From Leptolinea sp964446955 (GTDB lineage Bacteria; Chloroflexota; Anaerolineae; Anaerolineales; Anaerolineaceae), in contig CAYUQJ010000001.1 of assembly GCA_964446955.1 (NCBI GenBank), positions 1,178,001 to 1,242,000 of the forward strand: DNA of 64,000 nucleotides. The letters run 5' to 3'. This document shows, piece after piece, positions 1 to 8,209 of this stretch. The notes below the pieces were generated by a model. It made no database searches. It was not told where the DNA came from and was given only the letters and a program-made list of their open reading frames with translations. The position numbers were made by a program, and so were the translations under genes. Each line of letters begins with the position of its first letter. Position 1 is the stretch's first letter.

Positions 1-1
1 G

Positions 2-505
2 GCAGCCGATCTCTATAATGAATCCGCGATAGACCGGATTTATCAAGCCAAAGGCCGGGACATGGCAAAAGCTATCCCCGTCCTGATCAGCAGTATGAAT
101 CAGATTGAGCAGGTATCACCAGCATTTCCTGAGTCTGCTCGAAAATTAGCTCAAAAATTCTGGCCAGGCGCGCTTACCCTGGTCGTACCTCGCTCCCCCG
201 ATCTTCCCGATAACCTTTCATCTGGTCCCACTGTTGCTATTCGAATGCCTGATTATCCACCGGTACTTACTGTTCTGCAACATTGCGGGCCTCTGGCTGT
301 TACATCAGCCAATCTGAGCGGGCAATCAAATCCACTTTGCGCGCAAGATGTTCTAGACCAACTGGACGGCCGCATTGACCTCATCCTGGATGGCGGGGCG
401 GTCAGCGGTGGTGTTCCATCAACGATTGTGGATTGCAGTATTGAACCGCCTGTGATTACCCGTCAGGGCGCGATTTCTGAACCTGACATTTTCAAAGAGG
501 TTTGA
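2..505 (+). CDS. L-threonylcarbamoyladenylate synthase, Sua5/YrdC/YciO family (3' part only)
   Basis: The reading frame is open from the left edge, so the true start lies outside the window. The first visible codons already read as family sequence (IYQAKGRDMAKAIPVLI), matching the K-x-R region that binds threonine, bicarbonate and ATP. Later motifs fit the fold: 'FWPGALTLV', 'VAIRMPDYP', 'PLAVTSANLSG' and 'PSTIVDC'. The family makes threonylcarbamoyl-AMP for the t6A modification at position 37 of ANN-decoding tRNAs and acts in the cytosol. About 167 residues are present; stand-alone YrdC-type proteins have about 190-210, so only a short N-terminus is missing. There is no Sua5 C-terminal extension, so this is the short form. 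Confidence 0.9.
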   Translation, partial: AADLYNESAIDRIYQAKGRDMAKAIPVLISSMNQIEQVSPAFPESARKLAQKFWPGALTLVVPRSPDLPDNLSSGPTVAIRMPDYPPVLTVLQHCGPLAVTSANLSGQSNPLCAQDVLDQLDGRIDLILDGGAVSGGVPSTIVDCSIEPPVITRQGAISEPDIFKEV

Positions 506-601
506 ATTAAATACTATCAATAGTATAAAGAAACTGCCTTACATAATCCAAAGAAAACCCGGCTGCAAAACCCACCAGGATTTGGGAGTAAAATCGGACT
601 T

Positions 602-2035
602 ATGGAAAACAGGCCAGCCTCTCCCCCAAAAAAACGCGATTTCATCACACTGATCATTCAGATCATTATCGCGATTCTTGCAGTGATGGCCGCTCTGGTG
701 TCATACACAATTGTCAGAGGCATCACAACATCATGGAGCCTGACTCACCTTCCAGGAGATCCGTTATTAAACGCGGATCCTTTGTCTTTTACATTCCCCA
801 CACCTGAACCCATCATAGTCGGCGGAACGTCTGTTCCCACCCATTATATTGCCCCAAAGATCGAACCAACTCCAGTCCAATGGGATGGGACAAAACGTGT
901 TACCGTCCTGCTTCTCGGGTTGGATTACCGTGACTGGGAAGCTGGCGACACTCCGCGGTCCGATTCCATGATGTTATTGACCGTGGATCCGCTTTCCAAA
1001 ACGGCTGGTATCCTTTCCATCCCCCGAGATATGTGGACGGTGATACCGGGATTTGATTACTACAAAATCAACACCGCCTACTTTCTGGGCGAACGATATC
1101 AGCTTCCAGGCGGTGGCCCGCAACTCGCCCGTGAAACGGTTGAGAACTTCCTAGGTGTCCCAATCGATTATTACGCGCAAATCGATTTCAACGCGTTCGT
1201 TCAGTTCATTGATTCCCTTGGCGGTTTGGACATGAAGATTAAAAATCCCATCAAGGTCGATCCGGTCGGTCCTGGCAATACGGTAATCCTTGAACCGGGA
1301 ACCCAGACTTTGAGCGGAGCAGTTGCCCTGGCATACGCCAGAAACCGTTACACGGAATATGATGACTTCGACCGTGCAGCCCGCCAGCAGGAAGTGGTTA
1401 TGGCTATCCGCAATCAAGTGGTCAACTTGAATATGCTGCCCACCCTGGTTGCGAAAGCGCCGGAACTCTACCAGGAGCTATCCGGTGGAATCCGTACAAA
1501 CCTGACATTGGATCAGATCATCCGGCTTGCGCACCTGGCAGAACAGATACCCGTAGAGAATATAACCAAGGGTGTTATTGACACGCATATGGTCCGGTTT
1601 GCGAAATCACCGGAAGGATTGGATATCCTGGTCCCTGTTCCCGAGCGAATCCATACGCTGCGCGATTCAATATTTGCCGGCTCCATAATCCCGGAAGGCA
1701 GACAGTTATATGGAGATGATTGGGCTGTCATTCTAAAAGAGGAAGGCGCTCGGGTCGAGATCAGTGACGCAAGTCGTGTTGATGGATTGGGCGAGAAGAC
1801 AGCAGAATATCTGCGTCAAAAAGGTGTTAATGTTACAGGTGTTGCGCCATCAACCGGTTCATCCACTGTGACCTACATAAAGAATTACACCGGTATGGTC
1901 TATACCACACGATTTCTGGCAGATCTCTTTGAAGTTGATTCCTACCGGATTGAGACGAAATATATACCTGATTCACCCATGGATATCACGCTGATGATCG
2001 GTAAGGATTGGGCAAGAAGAGGATTGGTCGAGTGA
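602..2035 (+). CDS. LCP (LytR-CpsA-Psr) family protein with C-terminal LytR_C domain
   Basis: Known family role: transfer of polyprenyl-linked glycopolymers to the cell wall or other acceptors, outside the membrane. Seen here: a cytoplasmic N-terminus, one membrane helix (about residues 14-39), a Pro/Thr-rich linker, the LCP catalytic domain from about 99 to 270, and a LytR_C domain from about 385 to 470. Conserved arginine and aspartate residues are present in 'RSDSMM' (119-124) and 'IPRDMW' (140-145), and the late 'YARNRY' and 'DFDRAARQQ' motifs are intact. The start has a GGGAG about 10 bases upstream. The length (477 aa) is normal for this architecture. The nearest likely substrates are products of the polysaccharide clusters at 20-41 and 47-53 kb; that link is inferred. 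Confidence 0.92.
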   Translation: MENRPASPPKKRDFITLIIQIIIAILAVMAALVSYTIVRGITTSWSLTHLPGDPLLNADPLSFTFPTPEPIIVGGTSVPTHYIAPKIEPTPVQWDGTKRVTVLLLGLDYRDWEAGDTPRSDSMMLLTVDPLSKTAGILSIPRDMWTVIPGFDYYKINTAYFLGERYQLPGGGPQLARETVENFLGVPIDYYAQIDFNAFVQFIDSLGGLDMKIKNPIKVDPVGPGNTVILEPGTQTLSGAVALAYARNRYTEYDDFDRAARQQEVVMAIRNQVVNLNMLPTLVAKAPELYQELSGGIRTNLTLDQIIRLAHLAEQIPVENITKGVIDTHMVRFAKSPEGLDILVPVPERIHTLRDSIFAGSIIPEGRQLYGDDWAVILKEEGARVEISDASRVDGLGEKTAEYLRQKGVNVTGVAPSTGSSTVTYIKNYTGMVYTTRFLADLFEVDSYRIETKYIPDSPMDITLMIGKDWARRGLVE

Positions 2036-2052
2036 CCAATCCTCTTCTTTTT
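2014..2052 (+). terminator. Rho-independent terminator overlapping the LCP stop codon
   Basis: There is a perfect 16-base-pair stem (2014-2029 with 2034-2049), a 4-base loop GAGT (2030-2033), and a T-rich 3' side that runs on into three more T. The TGA stop codon (2033-2035) sits at the loop and the start of the descending arm, so the last six codons of the LCP gene form the ascending arm. Confidence 0.85.
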
Positions 2053-2080
2053 ACTCATTTAAGGTTTCCCTGAACAATCT

Positions 2081-2345
2081 TTATTCATTCACCACAGGAT
2101 GATAATAGGTAATATACGACTTCCTCACCTGTGACTGGATCTCCGGATCCAGAGTGATTTCTTTTGAACTCGTTGACGCGTCCAGATCACAAGTCGCGCG
2201 GTATTCTCTGCGGCTAGTGTTGAATCATAGGCTTCAGCCAATTTTTGTCCAACGGTTAAGAGTCCGTGGTGCGCTAATAGTACAGCCACACCGGAGCCAA
2301 TTGTTTTGCCAGATCAATTACTTCATTACACAATTCATCAATTTT
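2081..2345 (-). pseudogene. Degraded class II aldolase/epimerase family gene (C-terminal remnant)
   Basis: On the minus strand three short frames join into one recognisable C-terminus. About 2345-2300 reads IDELCNEVIDLAK. About 2310-2160 reads GSGVAVLLAHHGLLTVGQ and continues KLAEAYDSTLAAENTARLV. About 2160-2081 reads EITLDPEIQSQVRKSYITYY and ends HPVVNE before TAA. The 'LLAHHGLLTVG' stretch is the zinc-site histidine motif of class II aldolases (L-fuculose-phosphate aldolase, L-ribulose-5-phosphate 4-epimerase). Two frameshifts, near 2305 and 2160, break the frame, and nothing recognisable remains upstream of about 2345. An intact member would have about 210-230 residues, so over half is missing. 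Confidence 0.75.
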
Positions 2346-2587
2346 TATGATTCCTCAAAAAATTTTTTTTCAAATAAAACTATTGGTGAATATTCATTAG
2401 TAATGGATAAAAAACATACCCAAAAATTCAACCTGCATATTACAGGTTGATTCTTCCCTTTTCCCCATTCGGATCAGTTTCTTTTGATTATGTGATCAGG
2501 AACAATGAAACATTTCATCAACCAATCCATAACCATTTTTAATCCAGCTCGATCCATCAACCCAAAATGATGTTGGACTTTAAAAAA
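2346..2587. other. Intergenic stretch with one small hairpin
   Basis: No gene is supported here. An 8-bp stem at 2428-2435/2443-2450 (TCAACCTG/CAGGTTGA) is followed by a pyrimidine-rich run. It could be a weak plus-strand terminator, but no plus-strand gene precedes it. Confidence 0.3.
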
Positions 2588-4747
2588 CTATGGTGCATTA
2601 TTCACAATTGTAAACGTGATTCTGATCACCGGACCTATCATCCGGGTATGCATCCACGTTCTCCAGGTGCTTTGATACGTAGCCGAATTCAGACCAACCA
2701 ATTCAGGTACAACAAACGGATTGTTTGTATCAATAAAAGTAAATTCCTGTCCAGATTCAATCGAGCCCAACACCGGGATATGAGTCCATGCCCCAAACCG
2801 CATGGTTTCATCGGCATCAATATTGACTAGCATATCCCCCCTACTCTCCAATAACTGGTTTGGCCTGTATGGTGATACCGTCACCTTCATATAAAAACTA
2901 TCTCCCGGATTCAGTGGATCCGGGTGATTGGCAATGACTGTGTTTAATGCCGGATCAAAAATCAAATCCGGGCATACCTCATTCCCACTTTGCTCCACAA
3001 AGCAAACCTTCAGTATATCCACGCCCTTATTGGTCAATGGAGTGTGTGAATGGGTAATGCCCATACTATTGGTGCCCGTCCAAAGATTATCGTCATTAAT
3101 ACAATAATCCGTTCGGCCATCGCAATTTGTCCCAAACGAAAGATCATACGTATCAAGATTGTTGTACGGGTTCCATTGCCCATTGGCATAATAAGAAACA
3201 CCGTTGGAAGTAGCAACCCATACGCGGCCAAATTTGTCACATTTAATATCTCTTACTTCATTGCCTGGAAGCCCGTTGTCTTTCGTGAACGTGGTCCAGG
3301 TGCCATTTTCAAAACGGCTAACCCCTCCATCATAAGTGGCAATCCAGGAAGAGTTAGTACCGTTTTCATCCGATGAGAAAACTATACCCCGCACATAATT
3401 TCCTGACAGGCCGGAGGCTTGAGAAAAGTGTTCCCAACTTTTCGATTCAGAACGATAAACACTTAAACCATCTTCGATATAACCAATCCAGATGTTTCGA
3501 AATTTATCAATCGCAATCGAATGGGTCCGGTCATTGACCAGCGAACCATTCTCAACAGAGAACTTCGTCGTCCACACGCCATCTTTATAATAGGCCACAC
3601 CTTTATATGTCGCGGCCCAGATGGAATTGTCTTCGTCAACAAATAAGCCGTATATCCAATCAGATGGCAATCCATCCTTTGTGGTATATAAGCGCCAGGT
3701 CTTTCCATCAAAAGATGCTATTCCGCCCTTTTCCATTCCCACCCAGACATTGTTATTCCGGTCAATAACAATATCATTGATATTCTGCCCACTGGTAAAC
3801 ACAGCCTGGTTACAGGTCATGATGGTTTTATTCTCTTTGTTATAGTAACTGACCCCGCTTATCGGATTCTGATCCGTTGCAAAGTAGCCAATCCATATAC
3901 CTTTTGAAGAAACGGCGATAGATCGTACCTTATTGTTCAAAATTCCAGGTGTCAAATCACTATCGAACACAACCACACCCTGGCTTCTCAAAAACTGGTC
4001 ATTTGTTACAGTTACAGGAAATGATTCAGAACCATAATATGCGTTATCCGACATTGCATCATCAGAATTATTTGTGTCACTTTTCTCAGTGCTGACAACT
4101 GATTCTGGTATTGCCGCAGAATTTTTCAACGAAAGATTCTCATCCAGCTTTCCAGGACGGATAACAAGTATCAAGATAAACAAAAAAATGAGAATAACAA
4201 ATCCGAGAATTTTCGTTGATCTTCCACGAAAAGCATTTTCTGCGGATTTCATACTTGAGGTTGTTTCTTGAATACGCTCAAGATCTTTTGCTTCCTGCCC
4301 TCTGTTGACAGATAATGCGGTTACAGGGTTTCCCGAATACGAATGTTGTTTAACCAACAACTGTTCTTCTTCAGTAAGGACATTGCAAAATGCGGACACA
4401 GCCTTATTTTGTTCACTGGAGAACGTACGCGGCGAAATTTGATCCATCTCGCCAGATGTAGTCATCTTAACGATTGAGTACCGGTTCCAAAAACGTCCTT
4501 TTAATATATAGGCGTAATGCTGTTGACGTTCTGATCCCTGTTCCATCTTGAGCAATATCTGCGAAAAAACAAACCTCAGGGACTGACTATTGGAAAAAAG
4601 TGGATTTTCCTTGCGGCATTTCTGAACAAGGTAAAGTTGCCGCAATTTTGAATTCTCCAGGAATTCATCCTGATGGAATTTCCTTAGTAATTGATAAACA
4701 TCGCTGTTTGTAATTCCCGGATGTTGGAGAAATTCTTCGTTATCCAT
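2588..4747 (-). CDS. Membrane protein: cytoplasmic helix-turn-helix-like domain, one membrane helix, external seven-bladed propeller
   Basis: I start it at the ATG (residue 1 MDNEEF); an in-frame TTG lies 21 bases upstream and neither has a clear ribosome site. Residues 1-130 are predicted cytoplasmic. Residues 72-125 (ILKGRFWNRYSI ... ISPRTFSSEQNKAVSA) resemble a sigma-region-4-like helix-turn-helix seen in Chloroflexota regulators. One hydrophobic helix spans 179-196. Outside, about 265-555, are seven repeats of the two-component-regulator propeller type (pattern W-x-[AG]-T ... G-x-x-x-[YF] ... W ... GL). A C-terminal beta-rich domain of about 150 residues follows. The layout recalls ToxR/CadC one-component membrane regulators. 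The helix-turn-helix call is inference; the propeller is clear. No kinase domain is present. Confidence 0.7.
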   Translation of the reverse strand: MDNEEFLQHPGITNSDVYQLLRKFHQDEFLENSKLRQLYLVQKCRKENPLFSNSQSLRFVFSQILLKMEQGSERQQHYAYILKGRFWNRYSIVKMTTSGEMDQISPRTFSSEQNKAVSAFCNVLTEEEQLLVKQHSYSGNPVTALSVNRGQEAKDLERIQETTSSMKSAENAFRGRSTKILGFVILIFLFILILVIRPGKLDENLSLKNSAAIPESVVSTEKSDTNNSDDAMSDNAYYGSESFPVTVTNDQFLRSQGVVVFDSDLTPGILNNKVRSIAVSSKGIWIGYFATDQNPISGVSYYNKENKTIMTCNQAVFTSGQNINDIVIDRNNNVWVGMEKGGIASFDGKTWRLYTTKDGLPSDWIYGLFVDEDNSIWAATYKGVAYYKDGVWTTKFSVENGSLVNDRTHSIAIDKFRNIWIGYIEDGLSVYRSESKSWEHFSQASGLSGNYVRGIVFSSDENGTNSSWIATYDGGVSRFENGTWTTFTKDNGLPGNEVRDIKCDKFGRVWVATSNGVSYYANGQWNPYNNLDTYDLSFGTNCDGRTDYCINDDNLWTGTNSMGITHSHTPLTNKGVDILKVCFVEQSGNEVCPDLIFDPALNTVIANHPDPLNPGDSFYMKVTVSPYRPNQLLESRGDMLVNIDADETMRFGAWTHIPVLGSIESGQEFTFIDTNNPFVVPELVGLNSATYQSTWRTWMHTRMIGPVIRITFTIVNNAP

Positions 4748-5221
4748 AGATTTGCCACAATTTTGCAAGTTCTTTGCAATCTTTTGGGATTTTTATGTTG
4801 TATAGTCTTTTGCAGATAGGGATTAACTGAACACCACCCTGTGATACCTAAATATAACATCATCAATACATTTGTCAAATAGTAATTGACATATGCCAGT
4901 ATCAAGGTTTTTCAGAAAAATTTGCTTCAGACGTAACCGGAAAAATCAAAAAGGTCACTGGCGAAAAAATTACCAACTTTAGATCATTCGCACCGTAAGG
5001 GGACGGTAATAAAAGGAACTGCTTTGTCTAAAAAAACCAGGCAGTTCCTTTTACTTTTAACTCTAACTCCCGTTTATAAAGTTTGTAATTCACCTTATCG
5101 TTTTATTCTGTAACTTCGCAAAACCATCGGTCTATTTAATTGCATCTGAATACGAGCCCACGTATTGGCTTGTGTCTTCTCCCTTTCTTGTGCAGCCATA
5201 TTTGTGATCTAAAGCGCCCTC
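4748..5221. other. Intergenic region upstream of the propeller gene and the tRNA unit
   Basis: No convincing gene is seen. It contains an inverted repeat TGTCAA-N7-TTGACA at 4873-4891, about 125 bases upstream of the propeller gene start, which could be an operator. It also contains the terminator-like hairpin at 5011-5052. Confidence 0.4.
5011..5052. terminator. Terminator-like inverted repeat, probably bidirectional
   Basis: A perfect 12-bp stem (AAAAGGAACTGC with GCAGTTCCTTTT) closes an 18-base loop. T-rich sequence follows on both strands (TTTTACTTTT on plus, TTTTATT on minus). No recognised gene ends just before it on either strand. Confidence 0.55.
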
Positions 5222-5250
5222 TTGACAACCCATAACCCCTCAGGTACAAT
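5222..5250 (+). promoter_or_regulatory. Strong sigma-70-type promoter for the tRNA-Ala / leuS unit
   Basis: TTGACA at 5222-5227 and TACAAT at 5245-5250 are separated by exactly 17 bases. The predicted start of transcription, near 5257, lies about 11 bases before the first tRNA. No other promoter of this quality is visible before leuS. Confidence 0.85.
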
Positions 5251-5267
5251 CTTGTCACTCTGGAGTT

Positions 5268-5340
5268 GGGCCTGTAGCGCAGTTGGGAGCGCGCTTCAAT
5301 CGCACTGAAGAGGCCGAGGGTTCGAATCCCTCCAGGTCCA
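5268..5340 (+). tRNA. tRNA-Ala (anticodon CGC)
   Basis: It folds as a complete 73-nt cloverleaf. The acceptor stem is GGGCCTG/CAGGTCC with the G3:U70 pair that marks alanine tRNAs, the discriminator is A73, and the T-loop is TTCGAAT. The anticodon arm is CTTCA-ATCGCAC-TGAAG, giving CGC, which reads GCG. The CCA end is not encoded. Confidence 0.95.
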
Positions 5341-5381
5341 CTGGATTGGGATCGAAACGCAGAGTAGTTTAACAATTGAAT

Positions 5382-5454
5382 GGGCCCATAGCGCAGTTGG
5401 GAGCGCGTCTCAATGGCATTGAGAAGGCCGAGGGTTCGAATCCCTCTGGGTCCA
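5382..5454 (+). tRNA. tRNA-Ala (anticodon GGC)
   Basis: A full 73-nt cloverleaf. The acceptor stem GGGCCCA/TGGGTCC again carries G3:U70, and the anticodon loop ATGGCAT gives GGC, which reads GCC and GCU. The D-arm, T-arm and variable region are the same as in the preceding tRNA, so the pair looks like a duplication that diverged in the anticodon stem. It lies 41 bases after the first tRNA and only 6 bases before the T-box leader. CCA is not encoded. Confidence 0.95.
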
Positions 5455-5460
5455 CACAAA

Positions 5461-5697
5461 ACGGGAGTAGTACGCCATCCGTCAGAGAGCCGGGTAAAAG
5501 GTGTAAACCCGGCAGGTGTAACGGAACACATAAGGCAGAACTCGCCCGTCATACCGTACACCGGTATGCAGCCGAGGTGAACCGATTAGCCGCGGCGGGT
5601 ACGCCCGATACAGCGTCCAGAGCGGCTTGAAATTTCAGGCAAGCAGGGTGGTACCACGGAGAAAGTCCCTTCGCCCCTGACGGCGGAGGACTTTTTT
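5461..5697 (+). promoter_or_regulatory. T-box riboswitch (leucine specifier) controlling leuS
   Basis: The base of Stem I pairs 5461-5465 (ACGGG) with 5545-5549 (CCCGT). An AGTA-type loop E strand lies at 5466-5472, with the AGAGAG bulge and GGTGTAA distal-loop motifs beyond. The 3' side of the specifier loop reads AGAACTCG, placing the codon CTC (Leu) at 5541-5543, which fits the leuS downstream. The T-box proper is AGGGTGGTACCACGG (5645-5659). Its TGGT pairs with an ACCA end, as in A73-bearing tRNA-Leu. The antiterminator can form from CAGGG (5644-5648) with CCCTG (5675-5679) plus CGGAG (5657-5661) with CTTCG (5669-5673), excluding the terminator. Uncharged tRNA-Leu should allow readthrough. 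Confidence 0.92.
5662..5697 (+). terminator. T-box intrinsic terminator (conditional)
   Basis: AAAGTCC (5662-5668) pairs with GGACTTT (5688-5694), with inner CGCC/GGCG pairing, and a run of six T follows. It shares CTTCG and CCCTG with the antiterminator, so the two structures exclude each other. Confidence 0.85.
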
Positions 5698-5723
5698 ATT
5701 TAATTTATTTTCTGGAGACGATT

Positions 5724-8180
5724 ATGAGTCAGGTTTCAATCCCAACATACGATCCCGGAGAAATTGAACCCCGCTGGCAAAAAAAATGGGATACAGACGG
5801 GTTATACCATTCGGATATCAATCCGGATAAACCCAAACATTACGCGTTAACCATGCTCCCATACCCGTCCGGAGATCTTCATATCGGTCACTGGTATGCC
5901 ATGACTCCCGCGGATGCCCGCGCGCGTTATATGCGGATGCGAGGTTTCAATGTTCTCTTTCCCATGGGTTTTGATGCCTTTGGGCTGCCGGCAGAGAATG
6001 CGGCCATTAAGAAGAACATACACCCCAAGACCTGGACATACGCGAATATCGAACGGATGCGCGGCCAACTGAGAAGTATGGGGGGCATGTTTGACTGGCG
6101 GCGCGAAGCTGTTTCTGCTGATCCAAAATATTACAAATGGTCCCAGTGGTTCTTCACCCAGCTCTACAAACATGGGTTAGCCTACCGCAAACATTCGCCG
6201 GTTGACTGGTGCCCGAATTGCAATACTACACTGGCACGTGAACAGGTATGGGGTGATGATCGGCATTGTGAACGTTGCAATACACCTGTGATCAAGAAAA
6301 ACCTGAATCAGTGGTTTTTTAAGATCACAGCTTATGCAGAAGAATTGCTGGATTTCAGTTCCATCGACTGGCCGGAACGGGTGAAAACCCTTCAGACCAA
6401 CTGGATCGGGAAATCGACGGGTGCGGCTGTCACCTTCCGTACGGAACAGGGTGATCCGCTTGAGGTTTTCACAACCCGGCCTGATACCCTTTGGGGCGCG
6501 ACCTTTATGGTACTGGCACCCGAACATCCTTTGGTATCCAAATTGACCACTCCCGACCAAAAAAGTCTGGTCGATGGCTACCTGGCAGAAACCATCCGTC
6601 AGACTGACATTCAACGCGAAGCAGCTGACAAGGAGAAAACCGGAGTCTTTACAGGCGGTTACGCGATCAATCCGGTGAACGGAGAGAAGATTCCTGTCTG
6701 GATCGCGGACTATGTTCTGATGACGTATGGGACTGGCGCCATTATGGCCGTCCCCGCCCATGATCAACGTGACTTCGAATTTGCCCGCAAATTTGATCTC
6801 CCTATCCGTGTTGTCATTCAGGCCGAAGGAGATCCGGAACTGAAAGCTGACACGATGACGGAAGCTGTGCCGGCAAAAGGCCGTATGGTCAACTCCGGTG
6901 AATTGACCGGTACTCCAGAAGATCAGGCGATGTCACGGGTGATCAAATTTCTCGAGGACAAAAAAACTGGCCACGCGACAACAAATTTCCGCATCCGCGA
7001 CTGGCTGATCTCCCGGCAACGCTATTGGGGCGCACCCATCCCCATGGTCTTTTGTGAAAAATGCGGCGTTGTTCCTGTGCCGGATGACCAACTGCCGGTA
7101 TTACTTCCAGACGATGTGGAATGGAAACCTACTGGTGAAAGTCCACTTAAATTACACCCCACCTGGAAAAAAACCACCTGTCCACAATGCGGCGGGCCGG
7201 CTGAACGTGAAACAGACACCATGGACACATTCATGTGCTCATCCTGGTACCATCTGCGCTACCTTTCCCCTGACTACGATGAGGGTCCTTTTGACCCTGC
7301 CGAATACGATTACTGGGCACCCGTCGATGTCTATACCGGTGGTATTGAGCATGCCACCATGCACCTCATATACACCCGATTTTTCCAGAAAGCCCTGCGT
7401 GATATGGGCATTGCGAAAGGTCCCGAACCAATGCTGACCCTGCGCAACCAGGGCATTGTTCTGGGTGAAGACTCGGAAAAAATGAGCAAGAGCAGGGGGA
7501 ACGTCGTCTCCCCGGATAATCTGGTTAAATCATACGGGGCCGATTCTGTTCGCGCATATCTCATGTTCTTCGCCCGTTGGGATCTGGGCGCGCCATGGAA
7601 CAAAACGGGTATCGATGGAACCGTCCGCTGGCTGCGCCGTGTATGGACCAGTTGCCTCGAGAAATCCAAGGGCAATTCACCTTCACCAGAAGCTGAAAAG
7701 AACCTGAGGCGTAAACTACATCAAACCTTGCGGGCTGTTACGCGAGATTTTGACAACTTTGAATTCAACACGATCGTTTCAGGATTGATGGAATTGCTTA
7801 ACGAGATGCAGAAATTCCGTGCGGAATTTCCTGGTCCATCCAAGGCCTGGGATGAAGCTGTTGACATTTATCTTCGGATGTTGGCCCCTGTCGCGCCGCA
7901 TATCTCGGAAGAGATATGGGCACACCTTGGTAAGGCGTATTCCATTCACACCCAGAATTGGCCGGTCGTCGATGAAGAAGCAGCCGCCGATGAGAACATA
8001 ACACTGGTGCTTCAGGTAAACGGTAAAGTTCGCGACCGCCTTGTTGTTCCCGTCTCGGTCTCCGAAGAGGAAGCAAAAGCTGCCGCCTTATCCAATAGTT
8101 CAGTTCAACGTGCCCTGGAAGGAAGATCACCGAAAAAAGTGATCTATGTTGCCGGTCGATTGGTTAACGTGGTAGGGTAA
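5724..8180 (+). CDS. leuS: Leucyl-tRNA synthetase
   Basis: Class I aminoacyl-tRNA synthetase that charges tRNA-Leu using ATP. The HIGH signature is at residues 53-56 and KMSKS near 586. The zinc-binding cysteines CPNC...CERC occur near 157-180, and a second set (CEKC, CPQC) precedes the second half of the Rossmann catalytic core. The CP1 editing domain, with its Thr-rich region 'EVFTTRPDTLWGATF', sits between them. An anticodon-binding helical domain and the small C-terminal domain ('VNGKVRDRL') close the protein. The length (818 aa) is normal. The start has GGAG 8 bases upstream. Expression should follow tRNA-Leu charging through the T-box leader. The unit is probably transcribed from the promoter before the two tRNA-Ala genes. 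Confidence 0.98.
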   Translation: MSQVSIPTYDPGEIEPRWQKKWDTDGLYHSDINPDKPKHYALTMLPYPSGDLHIGHWYAMTPADARARYMRMRGFNVLFPMGFDAFGLPAENAAIKKNIHPKTWTYANIERMRGQLRSMGGMFDWRREAVSADPKYYKWSQWFFTQLYKHGLAYRKHSPVDWCPNCNTTLAREQVWGDDRHCERCNTPVIKKNLNQWFFKITAYAEELLDFSSIDWPERVKTLQTNWIGKSTGAAVTFRTEQGDPLEVFTTRPDTLWGATFMVLAPEHPLVSKLTTPDQKSLVDGYLAETIRQTDIQREAADKEKTGVFTGGYAINPVNGEKIPVWIADYVLMTYGTGAIMAVPAHDQRDFEFARKFDLPIRVVIQAEGDPELKADTMTEAVPAKGRMVNSGELTGTPEDQAMSRVIKFLEDKKTGHATTNFRIRDWLISRQRYWGAPIPMVFCEKCGVVPVPDDQLPVLLPDDVEWKPTGESPLKLHPTWKKTTCPQCGGPAERETDTMDTFMCSSWYHLRYLSPDYDEGPFDPAEYDYWAPVDVYTGGIEHATMHLIYTRFFQKALRDMGIAKGPEPMLTLRNQGIVLGEDSEKMSKSRGNVVSPDNLVKSYGADSVRAYLMFFARWDLGAPWNKTGIDGTVRWLRRVWTSCLEKSKGNSPSPEAEKNLRRKLHQTLRAVTRDFDNFEFNTIVSGLMELLNEMQKFRAEFPGPSKAWDEAVDIYLRMLAPVAPHISEEIWAHLGKAYSIHTQNWPVVDEEAAADENITLVLQVNGKVRDRLVVPVSVSEEEAKAAALSNSSVQRALEGRSPKKVIYVAGRLVNVVG

Positions 8181-8209
8181 AACCTCCGATAATACGTTTG
8201 ATTAACAAA

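Noticed and set aside
2154..2830. Two plus-strand frames (98 and 87 codons)
   Set aside because: The first is antisense to the aldolase remnant and the second to the propeller gene; neither has protein-like features or a ribosome site.
5268..5454. CRISPR or other repeat array suggested by two near-identical blocks
   Set aside because: The repeats are the two tRNA-Ala genes. No CRISPR-like repeat-spacer pattern was seen anywhere in the window.
5136..5561. 141-codon minus-strand frame across the tRNA and T-box region
   Set aside because: It runs antisense through two tRNAs and the riboswitch; its repeats (GPRGIRTLGLLNAIE, GPGGIRTLGLFSAIE) are just the two similar tRNAs read backwards.
6177..6767. 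196-codon minus-strand frame
   Set aside because: It lies inside leuS, whose frame is certain.
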